Below are positions 1 through 11,505 of a stretch of 64,000 nt of DNA, one piece after another. The stretch's first letter is position 1; each line of letters opens with the position of its first letter. The stretch spans positions 11,642,412 through 11,706,411 of the forward strand of contig CM043965.1 of assembly GCA_014529385.2 (NCBI GenBank), given 5' to 3'. Source of the stretch: Adiantum capillus-veneris (lineage: Eukaryota > Streptophyta > Polypodiopsida > Polypodiales > Pteridaceae). The notes below the pieces were generated by a model. That model ran no database searches and was not told where the DNA came from. It saw only the letters and a list, made by a program, of their open reading frames with translations. The position numbers and the translations under genes were made by a program.

Positions 1-1433
1 TGTGGCATAGCCGGTTAGGACATATGTCAAAGAAGGGAATGGAGACACTCTCTCGTTCGGGCTACTTATTGTCTTTGTCATTTTTTGATTTTCCCTTTTG
101 TGAGCACTATCAATATGGAAAGCAAACACAGACACATCGTACACATTCTTTTGACAAAGAAAGAAAACCCTTAGAGCTTGTGCATAGTGATTTATGTGGG
201 CCTATGCCATCTAAATCCCATGGTGGTGCATCCTATTATATTACATTCATTGACAATGCAACACAGCATGTTTGGGTCTACGTCATGAAGTCTAAAGATG
301 AGACCTTTTCTTGCTTCAAGAAGGTCTTATCTAGTGTTGAAACTCGGTCTGAACATAAGTTGAAAGCTTTGCGCTCAAAGAATGGTGGGGATATGTCTCC
401 AAAGAGTTTACAAACTTCTGTTCAAGTAGGGAAATTAAGCATGATTTTACAACTCCTTATACCCCTGCACAAAATGGTGTTGTGGAACAAATTAATAGGA
501 CCATCCAAGAACGGATTATGTCTATGCTATCACAAGCTAATTTGCCATAAGTGTTTTAGGCTGAAGCATTATACACAGTCGTGTACTTGATCAATAGATC
601 ACCCATGGTTCATTACACTTTAATGTACCTTTGGAGTTATGGTCTGGACATAAATTTTCTTATGAAAAACTTTGCACATTTGGCTATGAAGCTTATGTAC
701 ATGTACCCAAGGAGTTGCGTGCTAAGCTAGATCCTAAGTCCAGAAAATGCATCTTCATTGGCTATGGTGTAGATGGTCAATTTGGCTATCATTTATGGGA
801 TCCAAAAAGTCGATCGGTGATCCGTAGCAGTGATGTTGTCTTTAATGAGACTACGATGCATAGACAACTAGTGAAAGAGGTTGAATTCCGAAAAGTGACT
901 TTTTTTTATGTATCACCTCCTATCCGAACAGCTCTTGAGCCACTTACTACAAAGGCTAGTACGAGTTTTGATTATCCGCGGAGATCTCAAAGAGTCTCAC
1001 ATCCGCCAGAACGTTTTGTTCCAGGCATGGATTTTTTTTTGTTGACAGATAGTGGTGATCCTTCTTGTTACAAAGAGGCTATGCTAGCAAATGATAAGGT
1101 TCATTGGGAACATTCTATGAAGAGGGAGCTGTCCAGTATTGCAAAGAACAAGACATGGGAAATTGTTCCATTGCCAAAAGGTAGGAAAGCATTGCCTTGT
1201 AAATGGGTTTACAAGAAGAAGATTGACAATTAGAAAGCTTGTTTATTGGCCAAAGGTTTCAAGCAAGAATACGGTGTCAATTTCTAGGAAATATTTTCTC
1301 CAGTGGTCAAGATGACCACACCGAGAATGTTGCTTGCTTTGGTTGCCACGGAAGATATGGAGCTTGATCAAATGTATGTCATTACATCTTTCTTACAGGG
1401 TGATCTCAAGGAAGAGATTTATAAGCAACAATG
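1..1433 (+). pseudogene. Ty1/copia pol relic (GAG-pre-integrase, integrase, start of RT)
   Basis: A degenerate copia polyprotein is read across several frames. It opens with the pre-integrase motif (LWHSRLGHMS-like), then an integrase core (HSDLCGP near 185-205, YITFIDNATQHVWVY near 235-285). The second catalytic Asp motif, usually LRSDNGGE, reads LRSKNGGD near 375, so that Asp is lost. Frameshifts lie near 450-630. The stretch 631-1233 carries the post-core region (CTFGYEAYVHVP, KCIFIGY) and the RT entry motif KNKTWEIVPLPKGRKALPCKWVYKKK. Two in-frame stops follow (near 1231 and 1286), and homology ends near 1433 before the YVDD catalytic box. No LTR or PPT is visible. It cannot be functional; the family assignment is secure. 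Confidence 0.88.
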
Positions 1434-2239
1434 TTAGCAGGTCACCGCAACGGATGTCTGCAGCATAGCTCTTTTGTACTAGCATAATGTCAATATGCAA
1501 GGAAGCGACTCGGGATGGGGCACCGAGACTTAATGAGAGTGTCAATCTCACCAAAGTGAACTCAGGGGCTACTTGTTCTATGACAAAAGCAAATCAACCA
1601 CTTCCTAGTCAGACAATCAGTATGCGTCCAATCTCACCACTCAACATCATCACGCCTTTTCGATATCCAAACGAATCCGGAATGCCACGAAACTTAAGGA
1701 GAGGTATCAAAACACTTATGGGCTCAATTCTACCAAGTTCTGTCACCATCTGGGAAGGTACATAAATCACGATCCATCACAAAAAATGTGCAAAAAACTG
1801 AAACAGAAGTACTTGGTAAGATCTCCCTTAAGCATAGAAACACTTATCCATGGTCCAAACATAAAAAAACAACCATTTTAACCCCCAAATCAATGCATTT
1901 AGCTCACAAACAATACGTCACGAACCATAGCAGAATTGGAAATTATTACACTTAGATGGTAGAGCAAGAGACAAGGAACACAATCTGCTATTAGGAATAG
2001 AATTCTGATTACCAGCTCAAGAGAAAAGAAGATTACAAGTTGTAGTCACAAGAGCCTCCACAGTACACATTTTTTACTTCCCCCAGCTAATGATACTTTT
2101 TCCTCTGAACTAAGGGTTTTGACTTTAAAAGTTAGGGGGCTTTCCCATGGCCATATGGCCTCTTACAAGGGTGTAGACTCAGAGAAATAAAGAGGGTATT
2201 GTCTAATCACATCCTGATTATAACTCATCTTAGGCTTAA
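1434..2239. other. unassigned spacer
   Basis: About 0.8 kb without a recognisable domain. The 92-codon open frame at 1487-1765 resembles nothing I know and is probably chance. On the minus strand this region lies just 3' of element D's ORF, so it should hold that element's 3' untranslated end. The purine stretch read on minus near 2080-2093 (CTGGGGGAAG) is a possible polypurine tract, but no LTR start could be confirmed. Confidence 0.4.
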
Positions 2240-5200
2240 TTACATGGTTTTTTCAAAAAAATAGTGTCCACATGGTTTGGTGTGCATACGCCAGTATGCG
2301 CCTGTATCCACAAAACATTCCCCCATCCTATTCATTGCACGTCCTTGTGCAAGCTGTCTCTGAGTGAGTTTACTTTGGTGTCTTCTTTCGAGTGTTGCAG
2401 TGAGATTTTTGAATTTCTGAGCTCTTGCTTCAATGTCGCCTTTAGTTGCCAGCTCTCTGAAGGGATTATTGTTAATGGTACTTTGGTAGGCGATGTGGCG
2501 AGCTAGCAGATCTTTTGTCATTGGATTGAATATGGAAGAGTCCACTTTGAAGAAACCTGTCATGAAAGCTTCTTGGAAGGTCTGCATGTAATGAGAGGGC
2601 AAAAACATGACTCTTGCATATAATCCCATTATAACATTTCTGCTGGGGATTTTTGTCTCCATATTCCAAAAATACGCCGCGTACCCTCGACAAAAACTTG
2701 CCAGGGATGCTCTGCTGCTTCAATGTCTCTGAAAGTTGTAATGCATGTGATGAGCATTTTGGCAATCTTTAAAAGCATCTGACAAGCGAGATCTGGGATC
2801 TCTTTCATCCTATTGATTACTCCTTTTAGAGTTTGCACCATGTATTGCTCGGATAGGGGGTTGTTATTAAGCGGTTTTGTGATTACTGGGTAGTTCAGCA
2901 CTGTTGGTATTTTGCTTTGCCAACTATAAAAACTGTCCCAAGATGGCCATCTCTGCTGATGGGACAGTAAGTGGGGTCAATCCAAAGATGCTGGGGGACG
3001 TTCTTGTAATATGTTTTATCAGTTGGTCGCTGATCGAACCATTTTTTCCGCCAGAGTGGCTGATTGTCGAGGATGGCCTGAATCTGAAGGGACGTAATCA
3101 AAACCTCTCTGTAGTCCCCTTTGCTATTTGGTTCAAGTTTGGGGAGCATCTTTTGTTGCCATAATCGAACTTCTTGCTGCATCATTGGTAGTGCGATCAT
3201 CTCGTGCCCATGATTTTTTGCTACCTCATCTGGAGTGATCGTGAGGAGGGCAACCGATTCCAGCACTTTCAGCTCATATTGCATATACGCCTTATGTGAA
3301 GGGTCCTTTACTTCTGAGATCCAACACTAAATTTCATCTTTTTCCGACTCCGAGGTGGATGTCGTGGCTAGATCTGCAGATTCTTGCGTACCTTTTCCAA
3401 TGCTCATAGTGGGCATCTCTGTTTGATGAGTTTCAAACGCTGATTGATATTTCTCCTTGCTCAAATTCCCCTAGGTCCTACTGATACTTTGTTCGATTGG
3501 CTTTGAGAGCTGCTAACTTCCCTCTTGCCTCATCCAGTTGCCTCTATATGTCGTCAATTTCCTCATCCTTGGCCTCTTGTAGGGTCCTATGACCTGCCCT
3601 CATGATCTGTCTATCATATTTCTCTTGTTTCAGGGCCTTTTTCAACTCTTTGATTTCCTAGCTCAAGGAAGTAGATCTTGCAGTCATCGTGGAAGAGGAG
3701 GGTGTCTCCTGTATGGGCATGAGCTGAGTTAGAGACCTGCTAACCACTACGTACGAGCCTTGTAGCTTCTTACGTAGCCTCCTCCTCGAGGCGTTGCTGT
3801 TCTATCTGCAATGCGGAGTTTTCCTGGTTGAATTGTTGCACTTCTTTGTAATAGTATGTTTCATTCTCTCGTTCTCTCTGCAACTCCGATTGTGCCTGGA
3901 GGAGTCCATTCTTTAGTGCTTCGATTTGTTGCTTTAAATGCAAGGATTTTGCTGCTCCTCTAGATGCTTCTTTTTTGTTGTGTTCTAACTCCAGCTCCCT
4001 TAGGTTGTAAAGAGCCCTTTGACATTGGAACTGCAGTTTGAGATGCTCTAAGTGAGCGTCAATGTCAAATAACTTAACTATCTCCTCTCCTTCTTTCATG
4101 CCCGCTTGTGTGCGTGGAGATCTTGGCCTATGCTGGTGTTTTTGGCTCTGATCCGATTGCTCAACTACCTTAGCTTGCTTTTCTTCTTGTTTCAAATCTT
4201 TTAAGGCATCAGAGGTTGTGGCAGGCTTTGTCTGTGACTCTGTTTTTTGATTCGTTTGCTGTTCCATTTGCTTTCCTTCGACCCCTTGCTCCGACAGTTC
4301 TGCACTTTCTCCTTTCTCTTTTTCTGATGTCTCTGAAAGTGTCTCAGCATCCTTGGGGGAACCAAGGTCTTGACCTTGTTGGTCCTGTGTGTCACGTTGT
4401 TCCTCTCCTTGCGAGTGACTTTCCTCTTTTTTACTCTTACCAGATTTGTCAAATGATTCTAGATCATCGACACGTGGCTTCTTTGATTCTTGTTGCTGCC
4501 TTTGCTCCATCTTTTGCTTGAGCTCATTGTGAATGCGCTACCGCATGGCGTTGTAAATTTCCCGTTTTTCTTCAGCTTCCTTCCTCTTTTGTTGCTTGAT
4601 CCTTTCCAAAGCCTCTGTTTGCCTGCGTATCAACTTAGCATTCTCGGTTTCATCGTCTTCATCATCCGCTTCTGTTTCTTGGGTTTGATGCTGATCTTTC
4701 TTTTGTTGGTGGAGCTTTTCCCTCAATGCCTGAGCCTCTTCCATTGTCCTCTTGGCATGAGTAATGGGGATAGCTTTTGCCAAATGTGCAACCTTTTTCT
4801 TCAACCGGGTATATCCCAATGTGTATGGTCTATCTTGCTCCTCCTTCGAAGATTGGTACTAAGAAGGAGTATCTCTTGGGTGGGACCCCTCTTCTTGGCT
4901 ACTTCGAGCATCTGACTCGGTTTCTCGCTATCAAAATCCCTTAGTGGTGCACTTTGCCTTGTCTGTTTGACTACTGGGTTTGGCCTTGTAGAAGGTCCTA
5001 CCAATGGTCTTACAACTCTTTTGGATCTGTGGATTAGATCTATCTGCGCTTCGGCAGGTGGTAAATCGCCGATCATTCCCCGTGCTTTATAGGCTATACG
5101 TGTGAGCATTGGTCCCCTGTTCATGTAAAATTTACTTCTTTGACTGCCCTTCAGGTTGGCTTCCACAATAGTGTTAAGAAGATAGTTGCCAAAGTCGCAA

Positions 5201-5751
5201 CTGACCACCTTGCCTTCAGCCAAGCCCATCACCATTACCACTTCCATATGCAACAAAGGTTCGGTATATCTAGGCGGCTTTTGCACCTTGAAATGTTGTG
5301 ATATAAGGCGCAATGGCAGTTCCGTTTTTTAGTAGATCAAGTCTTGATACGTTAGCTTATGGCCTCGTTGCTTCAAAAAGGCTTTATCATTGTCTATTGC
5401 CTTTGTTTTTTGCACTAGATTTTGCATCCCTTGAGGCAGGTGGAGGGATTCATTGAGCTCGTGAGATCGTCTGAAGTCTGTTCCCCAAGGAGGCAGTGGT
5501 AAGAAGTTGTCGAGTTGTAGGCACCTAACCCCTGCTTTGCACTTCTGGTTTTTGGTGCAAAGTCCACATTTCCTGTGGAAAGATGGTGGTCTTTACAATT
5601 TCTCTGTCTGTTGCCTAAACCTTCCGATGAAGATGTTCGCCGGAATTGCTTCAAGTACCTGTTCGATGAGGTGAGATTTCTCATTTGATGAGATATCAGT
5701 TATCTCATAGGGTGCCGCATTGCACTCCTTGTGTGCTTTCCTTCGAGGCAT
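2240..5751 (-). pseudogene. element D: large coiled-coil ORF of unknown function (broken)
   Basis: A single ancestral reading frame of roughly 1,170 codons, now split by stops and frameshifts into pieces at 4801-5751, 4538-4819, 3770-4510, about 3290-3760 and 2240-3284. It starts with MPRRKAHKEC at 5751. The N-terminal ~300 residues look globular (motifs RLISQHFKVQKPPRY and RGPMLTRIAYKARGMIGDLPP near 5060-5310). The middle is highly charged and Gln/Glu/Lys-rich with long predicted coiled coils (3500-4800). The C-terminal ~330 residues are again globular (LWRKKWFDQRP, MNRMGECFVDTGAYWR). No gag zinc knuckle, protease, RT or integrase motif was found. It lies downstream of a palindrome leader like that of element E, so it is probably the cargo of a non-autonomous LTR element. 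Function unknown. Confidence 0.6.
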
Positions 5752-5949
5752 CGTGTTGCCAATTTTAGAAAGTGAAATTAGGTTTTAGCCATTGATCAAA
5801 ATTGTCAAAAAGTGTAAACTTGACCATAAAATGAAAAAGTGAGCATATCTTTGTCAAAACTACCCCAAATTTGACCAAATCTCACAAGTGTACCTAGGAT
5901 TACTATAGGCACAAGACTATAATGTAACATATGGATTTTGGCAAAAAGG

Positions 5950-7060
5950 AACATGGATCGCGATCCATGTTGGGAAGCATTTAAAAATCCTAACTTTGAG
6001 AAGTTGTTCCTGGGCATAAGGAGATGCTACTGAGCAATTTTCTCTGGATTTAGGGCTGAAGGTACATCGATCGCGATGCATGTTGGGCAATATTTTGGAA
6101 ATATGATGATAACATCTAGTAGGGTTCATCTTGATTATGACTTGGTCCAAAAAATTTGGGATTTGGATCAATGGTTTGACACTTTGGCTGAATTTTGGAA
6201 ATCATGTACAGATTTAGAGATTTTGGCTTTTTAAAGTGGATTTTGGGATTCAGACGGCTTGAAACTCCATGGCTTGGCTTTCTTGATCATACTGAATCGA
6301 TTTTTAATTATATTGGGCAAAAAGGTACATGGATTGCGATCCATGTTGAGAAGAATTTTGATACAGTTCTTGTGCACATTTGTTCCTATAGGTTTTCCTA
6401 GTACATTGGTGAAATTTTTTCAGCTTTGGACATGTTTTTCCATAGTTTGTCCCATTTTTTAGTTTATGGCCATATTTTTTCCATTTTGACCAAATCCGTT
6501 TCTGAAAACCATTTTTGGAGTCATGTTTTGCATGAGATCTCTCCTTGCTTTGATTTCTGATGATTTAGGTCTGTAGTTCATATCTTTTCTTGGTTCCTTG
6601 GCAATTTCCCCTAGACATTGAATTCTTTTGAGAAGACAAACTAAATCCTTCAAGTTTCACCATTTAGCAAGTAAAATTTTACTTAGTTTTGATCCCACCA
6701 CCATTCTTAGGTTACATTTGCTTGTTGATAGGCTTCGAGGAGAGTGTGAAGTTTCCTAAATAACTTTAGCAGTATTTGACCAAAAGACCATTTACAAACT
6801 GAAAGTAGCAATCCAGGTGGGTTTGATGATCTTTAGAGCACTTTTTGTGATCATTTTGCAACACCAGTACTATTTGTACATTGTCCAGCTAGTGAGCCAC
6901 TTTTATCCTGGTTTTGGCAAAAAGGAACATGGATCGCGATCCATGTTGGGATGCTTTTTGAAAAACCAGTGATAGAAGTTTGTTCTTGACCCTCTATTGT
7001 TTCTCCTATAGAAGTTTCCATGATTTTAGGGTTTGGGAAACATGGATCGCAATCCATATT
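5950..7060. repeat. palindrome array D (five CGCG-centred sites)
   Basis: Copies of ACATGGATCGCGATCCATGT, which equals its own reverse complement. Sites: 5950-5971 (perfect, extended to 22 bp by flanking A and T), 6063-6082 (two mismatched pairs), 6327-6346 (GATTGCGATC core), 6926-6947 (perfect 22 bp) and 7039-7060 (GATCGCAATC core plus one arm change). Centre-to-centre spacings are about 112, 264, 600 and 113 bp. On the minus strand perfect sites are followed by TTCCTTTTTGCC, the context also seen in element E. Sequence between sites is much more diverged than the sites. Confidence 0.9.
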
Positions 7061-7346
7061 CCAGCACTTTTTTCTGTTGTTTTTAGCTTGGCTGATTTTG
7101 TCAGTTAGTACCGATGAACTTTTTCTTGTTTTTGATGGGTTTTGGACTTCCTCATTGGCCCTGTTAGTTTGCCTTTTGTGACCTTGTACTGCTTCGATTT
7201 TTTGTTTTGGTATTGTTGATGCAGTATGGGTCACACCACATGCTCTTGCAAGGTTAATGATCATACCTGTCAAATGTGGTGTAGTAAGATCCACCGAGGT
7301 GGTCGCAGTGGACAGAAGAAACTCTGAAAACTCTATGCTCCTGTGG

Positions 7347-7370
<24 letters not shown>
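7347..7370. repeat. (CT)12 microsatellite
   Basis: Twelve uninterrupted CT dinucleotides in the element D leader. Read on minus they give the Arg-Glu run of a spurious open frame. Confidence 0.95.
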
Positions 7371-7377
<7 letters not shown>

Positions 7378-7480
7378 AATGAGCTTTTGTTGCCCCTTTT
7401 GACTATATGATCCCAGTCTACCCGGAATGCCCCATCTATACTTACCTTCATTGCTCGTATCTTGTTGTTCATGTCACCTG

Positions 7481-7629
7481 CGGTTCGAACCGTTCATCAT
7501 TCTGACACTCGGTTTACAACTGGCGTTCAATCTGTAGTTTTGATCCTTCAGAGGTTGGCTCAAAATTCATAGTGTGTTGAATGTTCCACATTTTCCATGT
7601 TCGAAGTCCTCGCTTTGAAGTTTTGGCGT
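7481..7629 (-). mobile_element. probable remainder of the LTR shared by elements E and D
   Basis: These ~150 bases directly abut the left LTR of element B, ending in GGCGT. The other flank of B (43461-43465 on plus, GCGTT read on minus) shares GCGT. If both B halves are one insertion, this stretch was once contiguous with the partial E LTR at 43132-43465, and the combined LTR lay between E and D. The LTR end and the PBS of D could not be located. Inference, moderate. Confidence 0.45.
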
Positions 7630-9635
7630 TGTCGTGTTGTGACACGTACATAGTGGGAACGCATGCTACAAGATCTATCTTGTATTTTTTTAGATACATA
7701 ATTATATTTTCTATAGTGTACACATGCATATTTAAGTATAATAATAAGCCTTCTATCTCATCCTATTATTTTTCTCAAGGGTAACATATCCTTACTTTAC
7801 CATCAGAAAATACTATGGGAAAAGCATCAATAGCTCCGCCTCTTTAACTTGGGGCAAAAAGCATTGATTCTTTATTTCTACTATTTCATTATCATCTCAC
7901 ACCCTAGCTAGATCCTATATCTAAGGTAAACTCCAATATATATATATTCTATGTATTTTTTATACTTTTCTTATATTTCTTTTTAAATAGCCACTAGGAG
8001 AGAATCAAATCCTAGTGGGACACTAGGTGGCATGATTTCAAAGATACACTTATTTTAATGCATTATTGCAAGCATGATTACAAAACTTTGTCAAGGAGCA
8101 ATGTCATGCTTTCATATGGCATGAGGTGTCCTTTGGAATTAAATGAAAGTCTAGGCTAAGGAGACCACATGAAGACTTTTGCTACCATAAATGGACCCTA
8201 TTTTGATGAATTTTTTACACAAGGTTCCAATCCGAATTGGAAAACGTTTTTAAAATGAAAATCGTAGCTAATGAGCTGAAGTTTTTGCCCATATTTTTAC
8301 TTTTTTATTTGGAGCCACGGTTGAGGAGATATGATCAAAATACTGGACCCCAGTCTGCTCACATCATGCAGGGACAGCTCATTTCCAACTTTTCGAATTC
8401 CTGTTCACACTGGCTCCTCTCTTCTTGTGTAAACTCTTGTGGGTTCCCTTCACCTATAAAAGGGGACCTCTTCTTCCTTGGAAAGAACTTAAGCATTCAA
8501 GCCATTGATGAGAGGAATTCTTGAGGGAGTGAGTAGTAATGCCTAATTGTACTTAGCCCCATTAACATAAGCCCAAGCCTACACTTTCTCCTAGAGGAAG
8601 ACTAGCCATTCTTGTACGCTATCCTTGGAAGATCAACTCTAATCAAAGAAGGTGTTGTACTTGGCGTATCAATCAACATTGAATTCTCCCCTCTTCTTCT
8701 CTCTCCCATCAATAGTGGTGCCGAAGGGTTTCAAGTAAGATGTGTTCTACATTGATGTTTTCTTGATTTCTTGTTGTTTTCATTTTCATCTCTAATCCAA
8801 CATATATATATGCATCTAATCTCATCTCCTTAACCAAACCTATCTCTCTCATTCTTAGTAATTCATCCTCTCTAGGTTCTCTTTGCTACAGGTACATCTC
8901 TCCCCGCAGTATCCTTATTGCCTACGTGCAAGAATAGGGCTTGGGAGGGAAACTTCTCATCTCTTCACTTCTCTCATATCTACATTTCTCACATACTATC
9001 CTAGATGAATAACCCACATGATGATCATTTCTATCGCTTTCACTCTGTACGATCTATTAGAATTAACGTATGGATTAGCCGAAAAATACACTTTCAACAA
9101 CGTATAGTGTTTCTCTTTGGCCCAGAAAGGCTTAATGAAATACTTCTATCACCGGATCCCATCATATTACCTCTCATAGACTATAACTTTTCTTTTGATG
9201 TAAGCGTAGTTATCTTGCTATGAACCAAGAGGATTTGTACATACAATTAATCCCAATCACTAGACAAAATACATATATTATGGTAAGCACAAAACTACAA
9301 TTCCAAAGAACAATTCGTAGCCTATTTGGTTAGCCAAGATTGAATGCCATTAACTCATCCATTAACCCTTTCATATTACCCATGATACGATATGACCATA
9401 GCCTTGATGTTTTCATCTTTGTATTGTTTTGACATTCTCTTTTGCGTTCTTTCTTTGTGTGTGTGTGAGTGCAAGAGAGAAAGAGTGAGTCTTCTTTGAT
9501 TGCACTTCTTTCCAAACCCTAGTCTTCATGGCATCTATGGTTTAACTCCTACATATAGTTTTTGTTGAGTTCTCTCACAAACTCTCACAGCCATAAGCCC
9601 GGTGCTTTCCTGGCAAGACCGCAAATTTCTCGACA
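7630..9635 (+). mobile_element. element B 5' LTR (left half of B)
   Basis: A 2,006-bp LTR beginning TGTCGTGTTGTGACACG and ending CTCGACA. The same sequence, inverted, is at 43466-45471, also 2,006 bp. In about 300 bp compared by eye (8221-8524) the copies differ at roughly 7 positions, about 2%, so this is the youngest insertion with two visible LTRs. A TATA box lies at 8455-8462. The 95-codon open frame at 8237-8524 exists in both copies but is just LTR sequence. A PBS candidate and a gag start follow downstream, so this is the 5' LTR of a plus-strand element whose rest lies inverted at 43466-51226. Confidence 0.92.
8455..8462 (+). promoter_or_regulatory. TATA box of element B LTR
   Basis: TATAAAAG in the context CACCTATAAAAGGGGACC, about 820 bp into the LTR. 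It is conserved in the inverted copy near 44636-44647. A core promoter for the element transcript is the natural reading. Confidence 0.7.
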
Positions 9636-9641
9636 TATTTT

Positions 9642-9655
9642 TGGTGAACCCGATG
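9642..9655 (+). other. element B primer-binding site (candidate)
   Basis: TGGTGAACCCGATG begins 6 nt after the LTR end CTCGACA, the right place for a tRNA primer-binding site that pairs with a tRNA CCA end. The primer tRNA was not identified. Confidence 0.5.
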
Positions 9656-9688
9656 CGAAACTGCCAAGGTGAGAGTTTGTGGGTAACC

Positions 9689-9895
9689 ATGGGTGATCAT
9701 GTTGAGCAACAGGGTATGCATTTTGACCCAACAACAATGCAAATGTTTCAAGCATTTGCAATGTTCATGCAACAACAACATGCCACTGAAAGAAGGGAGA
9801 TTTCAGTAACGAAGGCCATACAAGCGGTCGTCAACAGAATGGATCAATTCAATGGCAAAGATGTAACCAAGTACTTACGCGAGGATGTGAAGGAA
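9689..9895 (+). pseudogene. element B gag, N-terminal fragment
   Basis: Starts MGDHVEQQGM and runs through a Gln/Met-rich segment (MFQAFAMFMQQQ) to a conserved gag segment, VNRMDQFNGKDVTKYLR. It then leaves gag homology abruptly after the codons for VKE near 9890-9895. The missing remainder of gag starts at the matching codons (MELHRV) at 51226 on the minus strand. About 69 codons survive here. The truncation is explained by the inversion breakpoint rather than by decay. Confidence 0.8.
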
Positions 9896-10330
9896 CAAAG
9901 ATGTTTATTACGAGACGACCAAAGACAAACATAGTTGGGGCTATCTCTGAGAGGAATCTAGATGACATACCTCCAGTGATGGATTCTCATATCAAAGGGC
10001 AACACATCTCCAATATCTACATTGATGGGGGTGCACAAATGTGCATCATGAGTGAAAAATGATGCACCGTTTGGATTTAGAGATGAGTAGACCGGGACCA
10101 TGCCGAGCCAAAATGGCAAATAATGTAAAAGTTCAATGTGTTGGTGTTATAAATGCAGTTAGGATAAATGCGTTTAACAACGAGGTAGAAGTGGACATTT
10201 TTGTCATGCCACAAAAGGGGGTGGGATATCCTATTATTCTACGGAGACCTTGGCTTATTTCTATGAGAGCTACGTAGGACCAGGATAGTGGCATAATCCA
10301 AATGAAGGATGCAAAAGAGAAGCCAATACT
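9896..10330 (+). pseudogene. element G gag-pol linker and retropepsin-like protease
   Basis: Right after the breakpoint the sequence switches to another Ty3/gypsy family: TRRPKTNIV, DDIPPVMDSHIKGQ, then the protease motif YIDGGAQMCIMS (near 10020-10050) and VGYPIILRRPWL (near 10225-10260). The catalytic Asp of the DGGA loop is present. A frameshift near 10050 and a stop at 10276 break it. This is the start of the pol half of G. Its gag half and 5' LTR lie on minus at 51296-54964. Confidence 0.75.
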
Positions 10331-10336
10331 TATAAC

Positions 10337-10696
10337 ATGAATATAGGTCGGCACTGCAACATGGATCTAGAAAACTCTTGGGATGAGTTTTCTAGTAGTG
10401 ACTCTTCAACCACTTCAGAGGAGGAGTCAGCAGTAACTGAAGAAAGTGACAATAGCATTGAGGTGATGGGGGTCATTCTCAAGGACCCTAAGAAGATGGA
10501 GCAACCTAATGCATCATCATCAAACCAAGGGAAGACAACTGGTATACCACCTCTGGTAGAAGCAAGTAAGCTACATCGAATGCTCTCTAGTGAGTTGTAT
10601 GGGAAGGAGCATGAAGACTATATTTTGATGCTAAGTAATTTTACCACATTGTTCATTAATGAATATGATAAAATCATAGGCATCACAATAGTTTAG
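10337..10696 (+). pseudogene. element G acidic protease-RT connection
   Basis: A 119-codon open piece rich in Ser, Glu and Asp (SSSDSSTTSEEES) followed by a more conserved segment (ELYGKEHEDYILMLSNFTTLF) that normally precedes RT. It has no catalytic motif. It continues into the RT fragment after a stop near 10696. Confidence 0.6.
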
Positions 10697-10965
10697 TATC
10701 ACATTAAGCTCAAGGAGAGAAGTAAACCTATAGTGCAAAAGCTCAGGTGGCTAGGAATAATTCCACAAGAGGCCTTGCTTTAAGTGGTAAGAAAACAGCT
10801 AGAAGCAAGTTTCATGTATCCTGTTGAAGACTCAGTGTGGGTTTCTCTAGTGGTAGTCACAAAAAAAAAGAATGGTAAGTGGAGGGTTTGTGTTGATTAC
10901 AAGCCCCTTAATGCAACCACAAAGAGGGACCATTTTCCTCTTCCTTTCCAAGATGCACCTTATCA
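10697..10965 (+). pseudogene. element G reverse transcriptase, N-terminal fingers only
   Basis: Contains the RT entry motifs VVTKKKNGKWRVCVDYKPLN and HFPLPF near 10845-10945. It then breaks directly into integrase sequence. The RT palm with the xxDD box and all of RNase H are missing, an internal deletion of about 1.5 kb compared with a normal Ty3 pol. Not functional. Confidence 0.8.
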
Positions 10966-11505
10966 ATGATGACCTCTACTAGAAGGGTCAGGATCAAATT
11001 ATTAGGCATGTACCTCTCTAGAGAGATCACCAAAATCATTTTAAGTTACCGTGATGGTGTTTATGGTGGTCACTTTGGACTTGACATCACCAATAGGAAG
11101 GTTCTACAAGGCGGGTTTGTGTGGCCTAGTTTACAGAGAGATGTGCATCACTAGTGCAAAACATGCAAAGACTGTCAAAAGGAAAGGGATAGGAGGCTCA
11201 CTTATGAGCCACATAATCCTTTAACCTCTTATGGAACATTTGAGAAATGGGGAATTGATGCCATTGGGCCTTTGCCAAGGAGACAATTAGGTAAATTTTA
11301 TACCATCATGGGTGTGGACTACATGACTAAGTGGGCTAAAGCTACTGCTATCACGCGAATTACAGCTAAGGAAGTAGCTAATTTTGTATTTGAAAACATT
11401 TAGTGTTGTTGTGGCACTCCTCTTGAAATAATTTGTGAGAGGGGACTAGGTTTTAGAGGAGACCTAGTAACAGAGCTGATGGAGAAGCTGGGTATCTCAC
11501 GACGA
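10966..11505 (+). pseudogene. element G integrase, part 1 (zinc-binding and core)
   Basis: The H2C2-type N-terminal module (GGHFGLDITNRKVL, then CKTCKDCQ after a stop near 11153) is followed by the catalytic core: WGIDAIGPLP with the first Asp near 11250, and MGVDYMTKWAKATAI. The second motif reads ICERGLGFRGD where SDRGPGFRGD is usual, so the second catalytic Asp is replaced by Glu. The frame ends at ISRRH (near 11500), where a foreign ~0.7-kb segment begins. Integrase resumes at 12211. Confidence 0.82.

Larger units (their letters stand above)
5752..7480 (-). other. element D 5' leader (non-coding)
   Basis: A 1.7-kb stretch upstream of the element D ORF with no sustained reading frame. It holds five copies of a self-complementary site (listed separately) and a short CT run. 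Two stretches of it (5950-6082 and 6926-7060) are diverged duplicates of each other, each carrying two sites 112-113 bp apart. Short open frames here owe part of their length to the palindromes, which translate as TWIAIHV or MDRDPC. They should not be annotated as genes. No primer-binding site could be fixed. Confidence 0.6.

Noticed and set aside
1487-1765. 92-codon ORF after the copia relic
   Set aside because: No similarity, no context, length expected by chance.
6851-7378. 175-codon minus ORF with TWIAIHV
   Set aside because: Non-coding leader; the peptide comes from the palindrome and a CT run.
8237-8524. 95-codon ORF also found at 44577-44864
   Set aside because: Its conservation is fully explained by the two copies of the element B LTR; it spans the TATA box and has no domain.
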